Below, in pieces: positions 27,266 to 36,745 of a stretch of 64,000 nucleotides of DNA (its first letter is position 1; each line of letters opens with the position of its first letter). The stretch is from the NCBI RefSeq assembly GCF_029254265.1, contig NZ_JAQWXX010000082.1, forward strand, positions 62,001 through 126,000, written 5' to 3'. Under the pieces are notes generated by a model. It was not told the DNA's origin. It saw only the letters and a list, made by a program, of their open reading frames with translations, and made no database searches. The position numbers were made by a program, and so were the translations under genes. Origin of the DNA: Algoriphagus sp. GTDB lineage: Bacteria > Bacteroidota > Bacteroidia > Cytophagales > Cyclobacteriaceae.

Positions 27266-28510
27266 TTATTGTTCAAATTCTTGTCTGAGGATTCTGAAAA
27301 TCTCTTCTACAGTTTCCTCTTCCAATTCTGTTCTTCTTGTTAAATCTTCTTTTGTAAGAGTCAAAACACTCCTAGCAGTATCCAATCCTGTTTTCTTCAA
27401 TTCGTCTATGATCCAACCATCAATTTCATCTACGAATTCCAAGAGATCCACATCTTCCTCCTCGTATTCATTCAACTCACGGAAAACATCTATTTCAAAA
27501 CCAACCAATCGGCTTGCCAGTTTTATATTATAACCACCTTTTCCGATTGCTAATGAAACCTGATCTGGTTTCAAGAATACTGAAATACGCTTAGTCTCCT
27601 GATTCACCGTAATGGACGAAACTTTTGCAGGACTTAGTGCCCGAGTCACGTACAAATCTAAGTTCTCGGTATAATTGATCACATCAATATTCTCATTTTG
27701 CAATTCTCTTACGACTGCATGAATTCGAGAACCTTTCATTCCAACACAAGCTCCTACCGGATCAATTCGATCATCATATGATTCTACAGCGACCTTAGCT
27801 CGCTCTCCTGGTTCTCTTACAATCTTGATGATTGTTATCAATCCATCATATACTTCAGGAACCTCATTCTCAAATAATCTTTCAAGGAAAACCGGGGAAG
27901 TCCTGGAAAGGATAATTTTAGGATTTCCATTTGTCATGTCCACTCTGTGTACGATGGCTTTAACACTATCGCCTTTTCGGAATCGATCTTTCGGAATCTG
28001 TTCGCCCTTAGGCAAGATCAATTCATTCCCGTCCTGATCCATCAATAGTATCTCTCTTCCTAGAATCTGGTATACTTCGGCAGTGATAATTTCTCCTACA
28101 AGTTCCTCATATTTACTATAGAGAATATCTTTCTCTAAATCTTTGATTCGCTGAATAAGCGTCTGACGAGCCATTTGAACAGCTCTTCTACCAAATTCCT
28201 CCAGTTCGATTTTCTCATAAACTTCTTCTCCGATTTCAAAATCAGGTTCGATTTTTCGGGCTTCAGTGAAACTGATTTTATCAAAATCCCAAATATCCTC
28301 GGAGTTGTCATCGACAATCTCTCTGATACGGAATATCTCCAAGTCACCTTGGTCAGCATTAATAGTCACATCGAAGTTTTCATCTGTTTCAAACTTCTTG
28401 CGAATCATCGCTCTGAACACATCTTCCAAGATACGGATCATCGTAGGGCGATCCACATTTTTAGATCTCGCAAATTCTGCGAAGGATTCTATTAAGACTT
28501 TGGCATCCAT
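27266..28510 (-). CDS. nusA: transcription termination/antitermination factor NusA
   Basis: A 414-residue NusA. The N-terminal RNA-polymerase-binding domain spans about residues 1-125, an S1 domain about 130-195, and two KH domains about 200-345. The KH signatures are VGACVGMKGSRIHAVVREL and VSLAIGKGGYNIKLASRL. A short acidic C-terminal helix-hairpin-helix-like part follows (LDTARSVLTLTKEDLTRRT). NusA modulates pausing, intrinsic termination and rRNA antitermination. It sits between rimP (5 bases) and infB (63 bases), the conserved bacterial order. Confidence 0.97.
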   Translation of the reverse strand: MDAKVLIESFAEFARSKNVDRPTMIRILEDVFRAMIRKKFETDENFDVTINADQGDLEIFRIREIVDDNSEDIWDFDKISFTEARKIEPDFEIGEEVYEKIELEEFGRRAVQMARQTLIQRIKDLEKDILYSKYEELVGEIITAEVYQILGREILLMDQDGNELILPKGEQIPKDRFRKGDSVKAIVHRVDMTNGNPKIILSRTSPVFLERLFENEVPEVYDGLITIIKIVREPGERAKVAVESYDDRIDPVGACVGMKGSRIHAVVRELQNENIDVINYTENLDLYVTRALSPAKVSSITVNQETKRISVFLKPDQVSLAIGKGGYNIKLASRLVGFEIDVFRELNEYEEEDVDLLEFVDEIDGWIIDELKKTGLDTARSVLTLTKEDLTRRTELEEETVEEIFRILRQEFEQ

Positions 28511-28515
28511 TTGAA

Positions 28516-28989
28516 TTATTTAAAAGATACTTGTACAATTGATTTCTTCATTTTTTCGAAAGGAATCTGAAGTTCTTCTTCCGAGGCTTTTTTGCCTTTT
28601 TCTTTATTTTTTACCGAAAGTTTAATCTCGGCATCACCTACTTCAAGCAATTTTCCTGTAACTTCCTCACCGTTAGTTAGTGTGATTTTTAACTCTCGGT
28701 TTATATTTTTCTGATATTGCCTTCTACTATTCAGCGGATAATCCACCCCCGGAGAAGACACTTCCAGAACATAGGCATCCGGCATCATTTCTTTAGCTTC
28801 CAATTCCTCAGAAACTGCTCTACTGAGTTTTGCACATGCTTGTATCGTTACCCCTGAATCAGAGTCTATCAAAATACCAAGGAATGTTTTTCCAGATTTT
28901 TCAGACAGATTTACATCTACAATGAAATGATTCTCATCTGGAAGATGCTTTTCAACAATCTCTTGAATCGATCTTTTTAGCTCAGTCAT
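28516..28989 (-). CDS. rimP: ribosome maturation factor RimP
   Basis: A 157-residue RimP, needed for late 30S subunit maturation. The N-terminal domain carries the family pattern VTIQACAKLSRAVSEELE (about residues 47-64) and YVLEVSSPGVDYPL (about 73-86). The C-terminal domain (about 90-157) has the SH3-like strands (RELKITLTNGEEVTGKLLEV). It is the first gene of the operon with nusA and infB. A strong hairpin lies 16 bases upstream of its ATG. Confidence 0.95.
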   Translation of the reverse strand: MTELKRSIQEIVEKHLPDENHFIVDVNLSEKSGKTFLGILIDSDSGVTIQACAKLSRAVSEELEAKEMMPDAYVLEVSSPGVDYPLNSRRQYQKNINRELKITLTNGEEVTGKLLEVGDAEIKLSVKNKEKGKKASEEELQIPFEKMKKSIVQVSFK

Positions 28990-29005
28990 GATTGGTATAA
29001 TGAAA

Positions 29006-29026
29006 GAGGGGACATTTGGTCCCCTC
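29006..29026 (-). promoter_or_regulatory. leader hairpin before rimP
   Basis: Perfect 8-bp stem GAGGGGAC (29006-29013) with GTCCCCTC (29019-29026) and a 5-nt loop, in the presumed 5' leader of rimP-nusA-infB. Only 16 bases separate it from the rimP start codon. It lacks a proper T-run on the minus strand (TTTCATT follows), so it is more likely an RNA-level control element than a terminator. Confidence 0.45.
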
Positions 29027-29191
29027 CAGAAACTTTCGAATACGGGACAAAGGTAAAATATTTTTGTAGTAAAAACAATGGAGGCGAAAAATCATACATT
29101 TAATTGCAAATACCATCCAAAACCAACAATCGAAATCTCAACTTCTATTATTAAAGATTAAATAGTGAAAAAAAAATCCGATTCTTTCAGA

Positions 29192-29217
29192 TTTGTCAGC
29201 ATAACATAATAATTTTG
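29192..29217 (+). promoter_or_regulatory. candidate Bacteroidota promoter for mreB
   Basis: TAATTTTG (29210-29217) fits the Bacteroidota -7 consensus TAnnTTTG exactly, and TTTG occurs at 29192-29195. The 14-base spacing is shorter than usual, so only the -7 box is well supported. It would give a leader of about 70 bases before the mreB ATG. The rest of 28990-29296 holds the rimP leader on the other strand and nothing else recognised. Confidence 0.35.
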
Positions 29218-29296
29218 CCGACCTCCGTTAATAATACGTCTCTAGACAGTATATTAAGCATTCAACTCCAAAATACCAGTCAACTAACACTCCAAA

Positions 29297-30325
29297 ATGG
29301 GATTCTTCGATTTTTTCTCTAGTGATATCGCAATAGATTTAGGCACAGCAAATACGCTGATTATCCACAAGGATAAAATAGTGGTAGATGAACCTTCAAT
29401 TATAGCAATTGATAAAACCAATAATCGGGTTCTCGCAGTTGGACGCGAGGCAATGAACATGCATGAAAAAACGCATGAAAATATCAAGACAATCCGCCCT
29501 CTAAAAGATGGAGTAATTGCCGACTTCTACGCTGCTGAGCAAATGATAAGAGGATTGATCAAAATGATCCCTGGCCAGAAGAAAGGAATGTTCCCCCAAT
29601 CTCACCGAATGGTAATTTGTATCCCTTCCGGGATAACGGAAGTGGAAAAAAGAGCTGTTAGAGACTCTGCAGAGCATGCTGGCGCAAAAGAAGTCTATAT
29701 GATTTTTGAGCCCATTGCTGCGGCTATTGGTATTGGCATTGATATCGAAAAGCCTATGGGATCCATGATCGTTGACATTGGAGGAGGTACAACTGAAATT
29801 GCTTTGATCGCTCTATCGGGTATAGTTGCAGATCAATCGATTCGAGTTGCTGGTGATACTTTCACTAAAGATATTCTGGACTATATGCGCCGTCAGCACA
29901 ATTTGTTGATTGGGGAGCGATCCGCTGAAAAAGTAAAAATCGCAATCGGTTCTGCTCTTACTGAATTGGATGAGCCTCCAGAGGATTATGAGATTAGAGG
30001 TCGTGATTTGATGACAGGTATCCCTAAAGTAATTAAGGTTTCTTACTCAGAGATTGCTTTTGCATTGGACAAGTCTGTTTCAAAAATTGAAGAAGCAGTT
30101 TTGAAAGCGTTGGAAATTGCTCCTCCTGAACTTTCTGCAGATATTTATGACAATGGAATTCATTTGACAGGCGGTGGAGCTTTGCTGAAAGGATTGGACA
30201 AAAGACTTCATCAGAAGACTAAATTACCAATTCACATTGCGGAAGATCCACTTCGGGCAGTTGTTCGAGGTACTGGAACTGCCTTGAAAAACATACAAAA
30301 TTTCAGAACAGTATTGATGACATAA
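29297..30325 (+). CDS. mreB: rod shape-determining protein MreB
   Basis: The 342-residue bacterial actin forms membrane-associated filaments that guide lateral wall synthesis. The ASKHA nucleotide motifs are visible: IAIDLGTANTLI (about residues 11-22, phosphate 1), VDIGGGTTEIALI (about 160-172, phosphate 2) and HLTGGGALLKGLD (about 291-303, adenosine). IPSGITEVEKRAV is also characteristic. It is the first gene of the mreBCD-mrdA-rodA cluster; mreC starts 7 bases later. Confidence 0.97.
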   Translation: MGFFDFFSSDIAIDLGTANTLIIHKDKIVVDEPSIIAIDKTNNRVLAVGREAMNMHEKTHENIKTIRPLKDGVIADFYAAEQMIRGLIKMIPGQKKGMFPQSHRMVICIPSGITEVEKRAVRDSAEHAGAKEVYMIFEPIAAAIGIGIDIEKPMGSMIVDIGGGTTEIALIALSGIVADQSIRVAGDTFTKDILDYMRRQHNLLIGERSAEKVKIAIGSALTELDEPPEDYEIRGRDLMTGIPKVIKVSYSEIAFALDKSVSKIEEAVLKALEIAPPELSADIYDNGIHLTGGGALLKGLDKRLHQKTKLPIHIAEDPLRAVVRGTGTALKNIQNFRTVLMT

Positions 30326-30332
30326 ACCCTGA

Positions 30333-31169
30333 ATGCTACGCATCCTACAATTCCTTTACGGCTTAAGGTCTTTTCTTTTATTCGCATTACTCGAAGTGTT
30401 GGCGATCTGGTTAATAGTCGCAAACAATTCTCCCCAGGGTGCCGCTTTCTTTAATAGTTCTTCAGCAGTCATTGGCTCAGTTCTCAAAACCCAATCGGAT
30501 GTAGTAGATTTCTTTTCTTTAGCCGAAGAAAATGAGATACTACTGGCAGAAAACGCCAGACTCACCGAAGAGCTAAAAGCAATCAGAATTACTCCAGATA
30601 GTGTTAAAATTGAATTAGACTCTGCTTTAAGTGCTACTTTTAAATTTAAAGGCGCAAGGGTTGTCAGTAATTCACTTCGCTTTTCTCAGAATCATTTAAC
30701 CATCAATAAAGGTGAAAAAGATGGCATCAAGCCTGGAATGGGAGTCTTTAATCAGGAGGGTGTTGTAGGGAGAGTTAAGTCTGTATCCACAAATTTCGCG
30801 GTCGTTATTTCATTACTTAACACCGGATCGCTTACTTCCTCAAAAATCAAATCAAATGGTGAATTTGGGACGATAAATTGGGACGGTAAAAACTCACGAC
30901 AGGCTAAAATGCTATATGTGCCAAGGCACGTAAAGGCTCAAGCCGGTGATACAGTAGTTACATCAGGGTTTAACGCTGTATTCCCAGAAGGTATATTAAT
31001 AGGTACTATCTCAAGTATAGATCAAACTGGTGATCCAAATTACCTAGATATTTTAATTGATCTCAGCACGGATTTTAGCACAGTCAAATATGTCTACTTG
31101 GTAGAAAACACGGAAATCAGTGAGCGAGATTCTTTAAATCAGCAATCAAAAATTCAGGATGAATTTTAA
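30333..31169 (+). CDS. mreC: rod shape-determining protein MreC
   Basis: A 278-residue bitopic protein with an N-terminal membrane helix (about residues 12-32), a coiled coil (about 60-92, EENEILLAENARLTEELKA) and the periplasmic double beta-barrel domain (about 105-265; NHLTINKGEKDGIKPGMGV and GDTVVTSGFNAVFPEGI are typical). MreC links the MreB filament to PBP2/RodA. Its end overlaps mreD by 11 bases. Confidence 0.95.
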   Translation: MLRILQFLYGLRSFLLFALLEVLAIWLIVANNSPQGAAFFNSSSAVIGSVLKTQSDVVDFFSLAEENEILLAENARLTEELKAIRITPDSVKIELDSALSATFKFKGARVVSNSLRFSQNHLTINKGEKDGIKPGMGVFNQEGVVGRVKSVSTNFAVVISLLNTGSLTSSKIKSNGEFGTINWDGKNSRQAKMLYVPRHVKAQAGDTVVTSGFNAVFPEGILIGTISSIDQTGDPNYLDILIDLSTDFSTVKYVYLVENTEISERDSLNQQSKIQDEF

Positions 31170-31680
31170 AAGATTAATCACCTATTCATTTTTAGTATTC
31201 ATTCTCGGGTTAGTTCAGATACTGCTACTCAAGAATCTAGCTCTTTTTGGTATTGCATTCTGCTTTCTTTACCTCCTGGCTATCTTAAGTTTACCGATCA
31301 CGATCCCAAATATCCCCCTACTTCTTGTCAGCTTTGGCATTGGTTTATTGATTGATGTATTTTACGATACACTTGGAATGCATGCACTCGCAGCTACATT
31401 TCTTGCTTTTATAAGACCCTTTTGGCTGAAAATCATTTCTCCAACAGGAGGATACGATGATACAATTGATCCAACCATCTCTGAAATGGGATTAGGTTGG
31501 TTTTTGACTTACTCCCTACCATTAGTTTTTGCCTTTTGCCTGGTTTTCTTTTTAGCTGATCAGTGGGGCACCGGCGGGATCTTAAATGTCCTAAACAAAA
31601 GCCTCTTCTCATCGATTTTTACAGTCATTTTGGCTATTTTTGTGCAACTTCTATTCTTCAAAAGAAGGAGAGGAATCTGA
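31159..31680 (+). CDS. mreD: rod shape-determining protein MreD
   Basis: A 173-residue polytopic membrane protein with about five hydrophobic segments and the family pattern GIGLLIDVFYDTLGMHAL (about residues 61-78). MreD is part of the elongasome membrane core with MreC, PBP2 and RodA. The gene overlaps mreC by 11 bases and its stop shares one base with the mrdA start (TGATG), indicating translational coupling. Confidence 0.92.
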   Translation: MNFKRLITYSFLVFILGLVQILLLKNLALFGIAFCFLYLLAILSLPITIPNIPLLLVSFGIGLLIDVFYDTLGMHALAATFLAFIRPFWLKIISPTGGYDDTIDPTISEMGLGWFLTYSLPLVFAFCLVFFLADQWGTGGILNVLNKSLFSSIFTVILAIFVQLLFFKRRRGI

Positions 31681-33482
31681 TGAACGACCAAAGACCACTA
31701 GTAATTCTAATTTTTATATTCTTGGTTGGTGCGGTGCTTTTGACTAAGCTTTTTACCATCCAAGTTCTTGACGACAGCTTTATGAAAAAAGCTGAGCGAA
31801 ATGCGATTCAACGTGTTGTTGATCATCCCTACAGAGGATTGGTATATGATAGAAATGGAAAATTGCTGGTTTACAATAATCCCATTTTCGATCTAATGAT
31901 CGTTCCAAAAGAATTTGAGGTCAGCGATACCACACGATTTCTGGAACTTTTCAAAATCTCCAAAGAAACTTTAATCGAGTCCTATACAGCTGCTCGAAAA
32001 TATTCTTGGGTAAAGCCTTCTACTTTCATTAAGCAGATTTCCACAGAAGACTTTGCCCGAATTCAAGATTTTCTGATCGACTACCCTGGTCTTTTCATTA
32101 TGACTAGGTCCATACGATCTTACCCATCCCCTATTGCTTCTCATGCCATGGGATATATTGGGGAAATTAGTGGAAGACAACTCGAAAGAGACAGTTCCCA
32201 TTATTATGTTCAGGGAGATTATGTGGGATTAAGTGGGCTTGAAAGCTATTACGAAAAGGATCTTCGGGGCACCAAAGGAGTGAAATATAAAATGGTGAAT
32301 GTCCGAGGAATAGACAAGGGTCCTTTTAAGGATGGAGAATATGATACTGCATCAGTTGCAGGAAATAATATCACCTCGACCTTAGACATGGAACTCCAGA
32401 AGTATGGAGAATTTCTTATGCAAGGGAAAACAGGATCTGTAGTAGCAATAGAACCTAAAACAGGAGAAATCCTTGCCATGATTTCTGCTCCTTTTTATGA
32501 TCCAAATAGCCTCACTGGAGCGGAATTCAGTAAAAATTATAGAGTATTGAATTCTGATATCAGTAAGCCTCTATTTAATAGACCAATTATGGCGACTTAT
32601 CCTCCAGGGTCTATTTTTAAAATCGTTCAAAGTTTGATTGGACTTCAAGATGGAATCTTGTTACCCTCAACGACTTTTGCTTGTAATAAGTCACTTGTAG
32701 CATGTCACAATCACCCTTCACCAGTCGATTTATTTGGTGCAATCCGAAACTCATGCAATCCTTATTATCATCAAGCATTTCGTCAGATTATCAATCGTGA
32801 AGTTTCTTCAAACACTTTTACAGATACTAAAATAGGTCTTACAGACTGGAGAGAGAAAGTAGCAAAATTTGGTCTTGGTTCCGCGTTAGGAATCGATATG
32901 AGAGGAGAAAAAGGAGGCTCAATTCCCTCTGGCGCCTACTATGACAAAGTATATGGCGAAGGAAGATGGAAATATTCTACCATCTATTCCTTATCGATAG
33001 GTCAGGGCGAAATGCAGGTGACTCCGTTGCAAATGGCTAATCTCGCAGCAATTTTTGCAAATAAAGGCTATTATTATACTCCTCACCTTGTAAAATCTAT
33101 TAATGGGGACAAATCATTGATTCCACAGGAGTACTTAGTGAAAAATGAAGTTGGCATTGATGCAAAGCATTTTGACCTAATCCAAGAAGCAATGGCGGCG
33201 GCACTTTACGGTACCGCAAATAGAGCTGTCATGAAAGATTTGGTCATCGCAGGTAAAACTGGAACCGCCCAAAATCATCATGGAGAGGATCACTCCGTTT
33301 TCATAGCATTTGCACCTAAAGATGATCCCAAGATCGCAATTGCAGTCTATGTAGAAAATGCAGGATGGGGCGGTCGAGCTGCAGCAAGTACAGCCTCATT
33401 GATGATCGAGAAATATATTCAAGGAGAAGTGAAGCGACTGGATCTTCAAGATTACGTCCTTGCAGGAAACTTCATTTATTAA
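31680..33482 (+). CDS. mrdA: penicillin-binding protein 2 (elongasome transpeptidase)
   Basis: A 600-residue class B PBP that cross-links peptidoglycan during cell elongation. There is one N-terminal membrane anchor (about residues 7-26), a dimerisation/pedestal domain to about residue 240, then the transpeptidase domain. The active-site motifs are PPGSIFK (SxxK nucleophile), NSCNP (SxN) and AGKTGTAQ (KTG). The ATG at 31680 is chosen over an upstream frame start that lacks a membrane anchor and would overlap mreD by about 120 bases. Its stop overlaps the rodA start. Confidence 0.95.
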   Translation: MNDQRPLVILIFIFLVGAVLLTKLFTIQVLDDSFMKKAERNAIQRVVDHPYRGLVYDRNGKLLVYNNPIFDLMIVPKEFEVSDTTRFLELFKISKETLIESYTAARKYSWVKPSTFIKQISTEDFARIQDFLIDYPGLFIMTRSIRSYPSPIASHAMGYIGEISGRQLERDSSHYYVQGDYVGLSGLESYYEKDLRGTKGVKYKMVNVRGIDKGPFKDGEYDTASVAGNNITSTLDMELQKYGEFLMQGKTGSVVAIEPKTGEILAMISAPFYDPNSLTGAEFSKNYRVLNSDISKPLFNRPIMATYPPGSIFKIVQSLIGLQDGILLPSTTFACNKSLVACHNHPSPVDLFGAIRNSCNPYYHQAFRQIINREVSSNTFTDTKIGLTDWREKVAKFGLGSALGIDMRGEKGGSIPSGAYYDKVYGEGRWKYSTIYSLSIGQGEMQVTPLQMANLAAIFANKGYYYTPHLVKSINGDKSLIPQEYLVKNEVGIDAKHFDLIQEAMAAALYGTANRAVMKDLVIAGKTGTAQNHHGEDHSVFIAFAPKDDPKIAIAVYVENAGWGGRAAASTASLMIEKYIQGEVKRLDLQDYVLAGNFIY

Positions 33483-34759
33483 TGAGAGGGGAAGCTGATA
33501 TTAATATCAATCGAGTCGATTGGGCAACGGTAATTATTTACTTTTCACTGGTCATGGTGGGCTGGTTTAATATCTATGCTGCAGTTTACGATGGTCAGGC
33601 GGAGAAAAGTATTTTTGATTTTGCGATTAATTCCGGGAAGCAATTAGTTTGGATTGGAACAGCTATAGGAATCATTATCGTGATCATGGCGGCTGATCAT
33701 AGACTTTTTGAAAATCTAGCCATTCCCATTTATCTGATATTCATAGTATTATTGCTACTGACTCCTTTCTTAGGAAAAGAAGTAAATGGCCAGGTGCTTT
33801 CGATTGGAGTTGGCTCAGTCCGTATCCAAGCTGGGGAATTTGCCAAATTTGCAACCGCTCTTGCACTTGCTAAAGTCATGGAGAGGCCAACCTTTGATCT
33901 CTCTAAATCCAACTACCAGCTTCAGGCTTTCGGTGTATTACTTTTACCAGTTGCCTTGATTATTCTGCAGCCAGATACGGGTACAGCAATGGTCTATTTT
34001 TCATTGCTTCTTATGTTTTACCGGGAGGGCTTACCACAGCACTATTTTATCTTAGGATTTGGTATGATTGCTCTGACTCTGTTGGCCCTTGGCATTGAAA
34101 ACAACATTTATCTAGTCATTGGAATAAGCTTAATTACAATTATTTTGATTTTTCTTGGGAAAAGGACTCCTCAGCGAATCATTGCTTTTAGCCTAATCGG
34201 AATTGGACTTATCATATATACATACAGTTTAGATTTTGTGATCTCCAAACTACCAGAACACCAGCAGAATAGGATCATGGTTTTGTTTGATCCGAATATC
34301 GACCCACTCGGTGTGGGATGGAATGTGACTCAATCCAAAATAGCCATTGGTTCTGGTGGGTTAGCTGGCAAGGGCTATCTGCAGGGGACTCAGACAAAAT
34401 TTGATTTTGTACCAGAGCAACACACCGATTTTATCTTTTGCACTCTTGGAGAAGAATTTGGTTGGCTTGGAAGTTTGGTAGTAATCTCCCTTTTCGTAGG
34501 CCTACTCTACCGATTAGTGATCATGGCCGAGCGACAAAAAAATAGATTTTCGAGAATTTATGGTTACTGCGTAGTTTCCATTCTCTTATTTCATTTCATG
34601 ATCAATATAGCCATGACTATTGGACTATTTCCAGTAGTAGGTATACCATTACCGTTTTTTAGTTATGGAGGCTCTTCTTTGTGGTCTTTTACAATGCTCC
34701 TATTTATCTTTATCAAGATGGATAGTTCGAGAGCACTCCAATTGGGTAGATTAGGTTAA
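33482..34759 (+). CDS. rodA: peptidoglycan glycosyltransferase RodA
   Basis: A 425-residue SEDS protein with about ten membrane helices. RodA polymerises lipid II into glycan strands with PBP2. Family motifs include GVGSVRIQAGEFAKFATALA (about residues 109-128), LQPDTGTAMVYFSLL and the loop FDFVPEQHTDFIF containing the conserved region near the catalytic Asp; GIPLPFFSYGGSS is at the C-terminus. The ATG at 33482 shares bases with the mrdA stop. It converges on the HD gene with a 4-base overlap. Confidence 0.95.
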   Translation: MRGEADININRVDWATVIIYFSLVMVGWFNIYAAVYDGQAEKSIFDFAINSGKQLVWIGTAIGIIIVIMAADHRLFENLAIPIYLIFIVLLLLTPFLGKEVNGQVLSIGVGSVRIQAGEFAKFATALALAKVMERPTFDLSKSNYQLQAFGVLLLPVALIILQPDTGTAMVYFSLLLMFYREGLPQHYFILGFGMIALTLLALGIENNIYLVIGISLITIILIFLGKRTPQRIIAFSLIGIGLIIYTYSLDFVISKLPEHQQNRIMVLFDPNIDPLGVGWNVTQSKIAIGSGGLAGKGYLQGTQTKFDFVPEQHTDFIFCTLGEEFGWLGSLVVISLFVGLLYRLVIMAERQKNRFSRIYGYCVVSILLFHFMINIAMTIGLFPVVGIPLPFFSYGGSSLWSFTMLLFIFIKMDSSRALQLGRLG

Positions 34760-35331
34760 GAATCTAAAAGTTTTTTAAGCCAATATTGCTTCTTAGGCTC
34801 TCTGTTTTTGATTGCAAAAGGCGTCTGAAAATGATGTGACTTTAAAAAATTAATCTGTAGATCTTTCCATTGCTGATCAGTGGTGATAATATTCATGTGC
34901 TTTAATTCAGCAAAAAGTTTAACACTAATCGTAGGATAGTCATCTCTCCCCAAGTAGTCTAAATCTGCATCACAAATGATTTTTTGGAGATAGTTTAAAG
35001 GTGTTTGTGGAATTTTGGTAGCCATGACCAAGCCTTTTACTTGATCAATTATTCGCTGTTCCATTCCAAGATCTTTCATCAATACCCCAGCCATCTCAGC
35101 TCCAACTGCTTCATGGTTTGCCGGACCAATCAAAAAACCCATATCGTGAACGATAGCACCCATTCTTAAAAGATATCTGTCTTCTTCCGAAAGATTTTCC
35201 CTTCTGATGTACTGCTCACAAACATTGAGCACATCCAGTGTATGATTCATTCCGTGATAGGCAAGGTATTGAGGCAGTTCGCTCTTCAATCTGGCTAACA
35301 CATGTCTTCTAAGCTTTAAATATCCTTGCAT
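34756..35331 (-). CDS. HD-domain phosphohydrolase
   Basis: A 191-residue HD-superfamily protein. Putative metal ligands are His in YHGMNHTLDVL (about residues 25-35), the HD pair in GAIVHDMGFLIGP (about 58-70), the His in NHEAVGAEMAG and the Asp in ICDADLDYLG (about 120-129). This order fits a cyclic-nucleotide or nucleotide phosphohydrolase, but the substrate is not evident. No signal peptide; cytoplasmic. It is convergent with rodA. Confidence 0.82.
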   Translation of the reverse strand: MQGYLKLRRHVLARLKSELPQYLAYHGMNHTLDVLNVCEQYIRRENLSEEDRYLLRMGAIVHDMGFLIGPANHEAVGAEMAGVLMKDLGMEQRIIDQVKGLVMATKIPQTPLNYLQKIICDADLDYLGRDDYPTISVKLFAELKHMNIITTDQQWKDLQINFLKSHHFQTPFAIKNREPKKQYWLKKLLDS

Positions 35332-35632
35332 TCAGTAAACTGGGCTTGAAACCTAAATATGGGTTTCTGATTTAAGATTACAAAATAAATATAAACAAAT
35401 GACCAAGATAAGTCGAATTTGAACTATCAATTACCTACGATTAGGAGTATTTCCACTCTTTTTGCGTTTAAGTAAATGCATTTCAGTCTTTCTTAAAATT
35501 TCAAAACTTCGCCAAGTTATTGATTAATTAATATTTTTTATTCACATTTCAATATTTACTCCTTTAAAGAGGATTCCATTTTTTAGTTTATAGGAGTGAA
35601 ATTTTAAAGGGATTACTTTAACTGCTTCTTTT
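35332..35632. other. intergenic stretch, no feature recognised
   Basis: About 300 AT-rich bases between two minus-strand genes. It should hold the 3' end of the 359-residue gene's message and the HD gene leader side. No convincing ORF, hairpin with a T-run or repeat was seen. Confidence 0.6.
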
Positions 35633-36712
35633 TTACAAATCAAACTTCCGATATACCAAAACCAAAAATTCCTCTACTACTTCAGAATCTACTTCCCAAT
35701 TCAATTCATTCACAAATCTTGAGTTTAATAAGTCTATTGCTGCCACAAAACTTCCTGCTTCATCAATGGACTTTAGTGCATGTTTCAAGAGGTCTGCATT
35801 CCCTTCAAACAATTCCTTGCTGAACATAATCCGTTGATTGATTGCCAGACTTTCAGATAGCTCGCCGATCATCCCTTTCATCCCACGATAAGATTCTCTT
35901 TCAAACTTTGCTTTTATTCGTTTAGCGTTTAGTTTTCCATCCGAATTTAAGGCCTCCTTTATCATAGGGTCAGGCTGAGTGAGCTTTTCAACTTCCTGTT
36001 CCTCTTGATTTGGGATTTCTTCAAAAAATGATTTTTCTGGTTCTTTTGACTTTTCTTCTGGACTTGGACTTTCAACCTCTACGGTATCATTTTTCAACAA
36101 AAGCGCATCTAAATCGAATGCTTTGATTTCACCTAATGTTGCCAAAAGTAAATTACTTGATTCAAGAGAATCCTTGATCACTTGGAAATTAGCTGAGACA
36201 GCTTTCAAATAGGCCTGCCGATCGTGACCAAAACCAGCCTTGTCAATCAGAAAGGAAACTACTGGGAGGTGCCACTTATAATATTTACGATTTTCTTTTA
36301 AATACTCGTTGATCATTGTCTCCTCCGCCTTACCAATTTCTTCTTGGTAAAACGAAACTGGATCAATCGCAAGGATGATGGAATTCATCACTGAACTTTT
36401 TACCAAAGGCTCAAGATATGTCCGCTCAACTTTGATTCTTCGGGAGAGGGCATTCATAAATTGAGTCAAGGCTTCATGCACAGTAATGTCCCTATAATCG
36501 AAATAAGGATTACTTTTTAATTTTTCTAGCTCCAATTGCCAGAGCTCAAATAGTCTTTTGATTACAAAAAAATTGACTTGGGTGCTATTTGTCATCCCAA
36601 TAATATCCTGTCCTGTGACAAACTGTTTGGAGGCAAAAACCTTTTCACAGACCAGTTCGGCATAGTCTTGAGCGTATTTTTCTAAATAATTGCTGTTAAT
36701 TTGAATTGTCAT
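35633..36712 (-). CDS. uncharacterised cytoplasmic protein
   Basis: A 359-residue protein from the ATG at 36712 (MTIQINSNYLEKYAQDYAEL); an in-frame start 14 codons upstream is less likely because it would run into the divergent ferredoxin start. The protein is mainly alpha-helical and has an acidic Pro/Glu-rich linker at about residues 225-265 (VEVESPSPEEKSKEPEKSFF) between two helical parts. No family was recognised and no membrane segment or signal peptide is seen. It is divergent from the ferredoxin-tdk-recO genes with about 33 bases between starts. Confidence 0.65.
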   Translation of the reverse strand: MTIQINSNYLEKYAQDYAELVCEKVFASKQFVTGQDIIGMTNSTQVNFFVIKRLFELWQLELEKLKSNPYFDYRDITVHEALTQFMNALSRRIKVERTYLEPLVKSSVMNSIILAIDPVSFYQEEIGKAEETMINEYLKENRKYYKWHLPVVSFLIDKAGFGHDRQAYLKAVSANFQVIKDSLESSNLLLATLGEIKAFDLDALLLKNDTVEVESPSPEEKSKEPEKSFFEEIPNQEEQEVEKLTQPDPMIKEALNSDGKLNAKRIKAKFERESYRGMKGMIGELSESLAINQRIMFSKELFEGNADLLKHALKSIDEAGSFVAAIDLLNSRFVNELNWEVDSEVVEEFLVLVYRKFDL

Positions 36713-36745
36713 AGAGTTATATGGTTTCCAAAGGTCAACGAACAA

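Noticed and set aside
28135-28495. Several ORFs antisense or frame-shifted to nusA
   Set aside because: The region is fully explained by NusA with intact S1 and KH domains.
31563-31679. Upstream start of mrdA overlapping mreD by about 120 bases
   Set aside because: The added residues are not hydrophobic in the right pattern, while the ATG at 31680 gives the membrane anchor and a TGATG junction.
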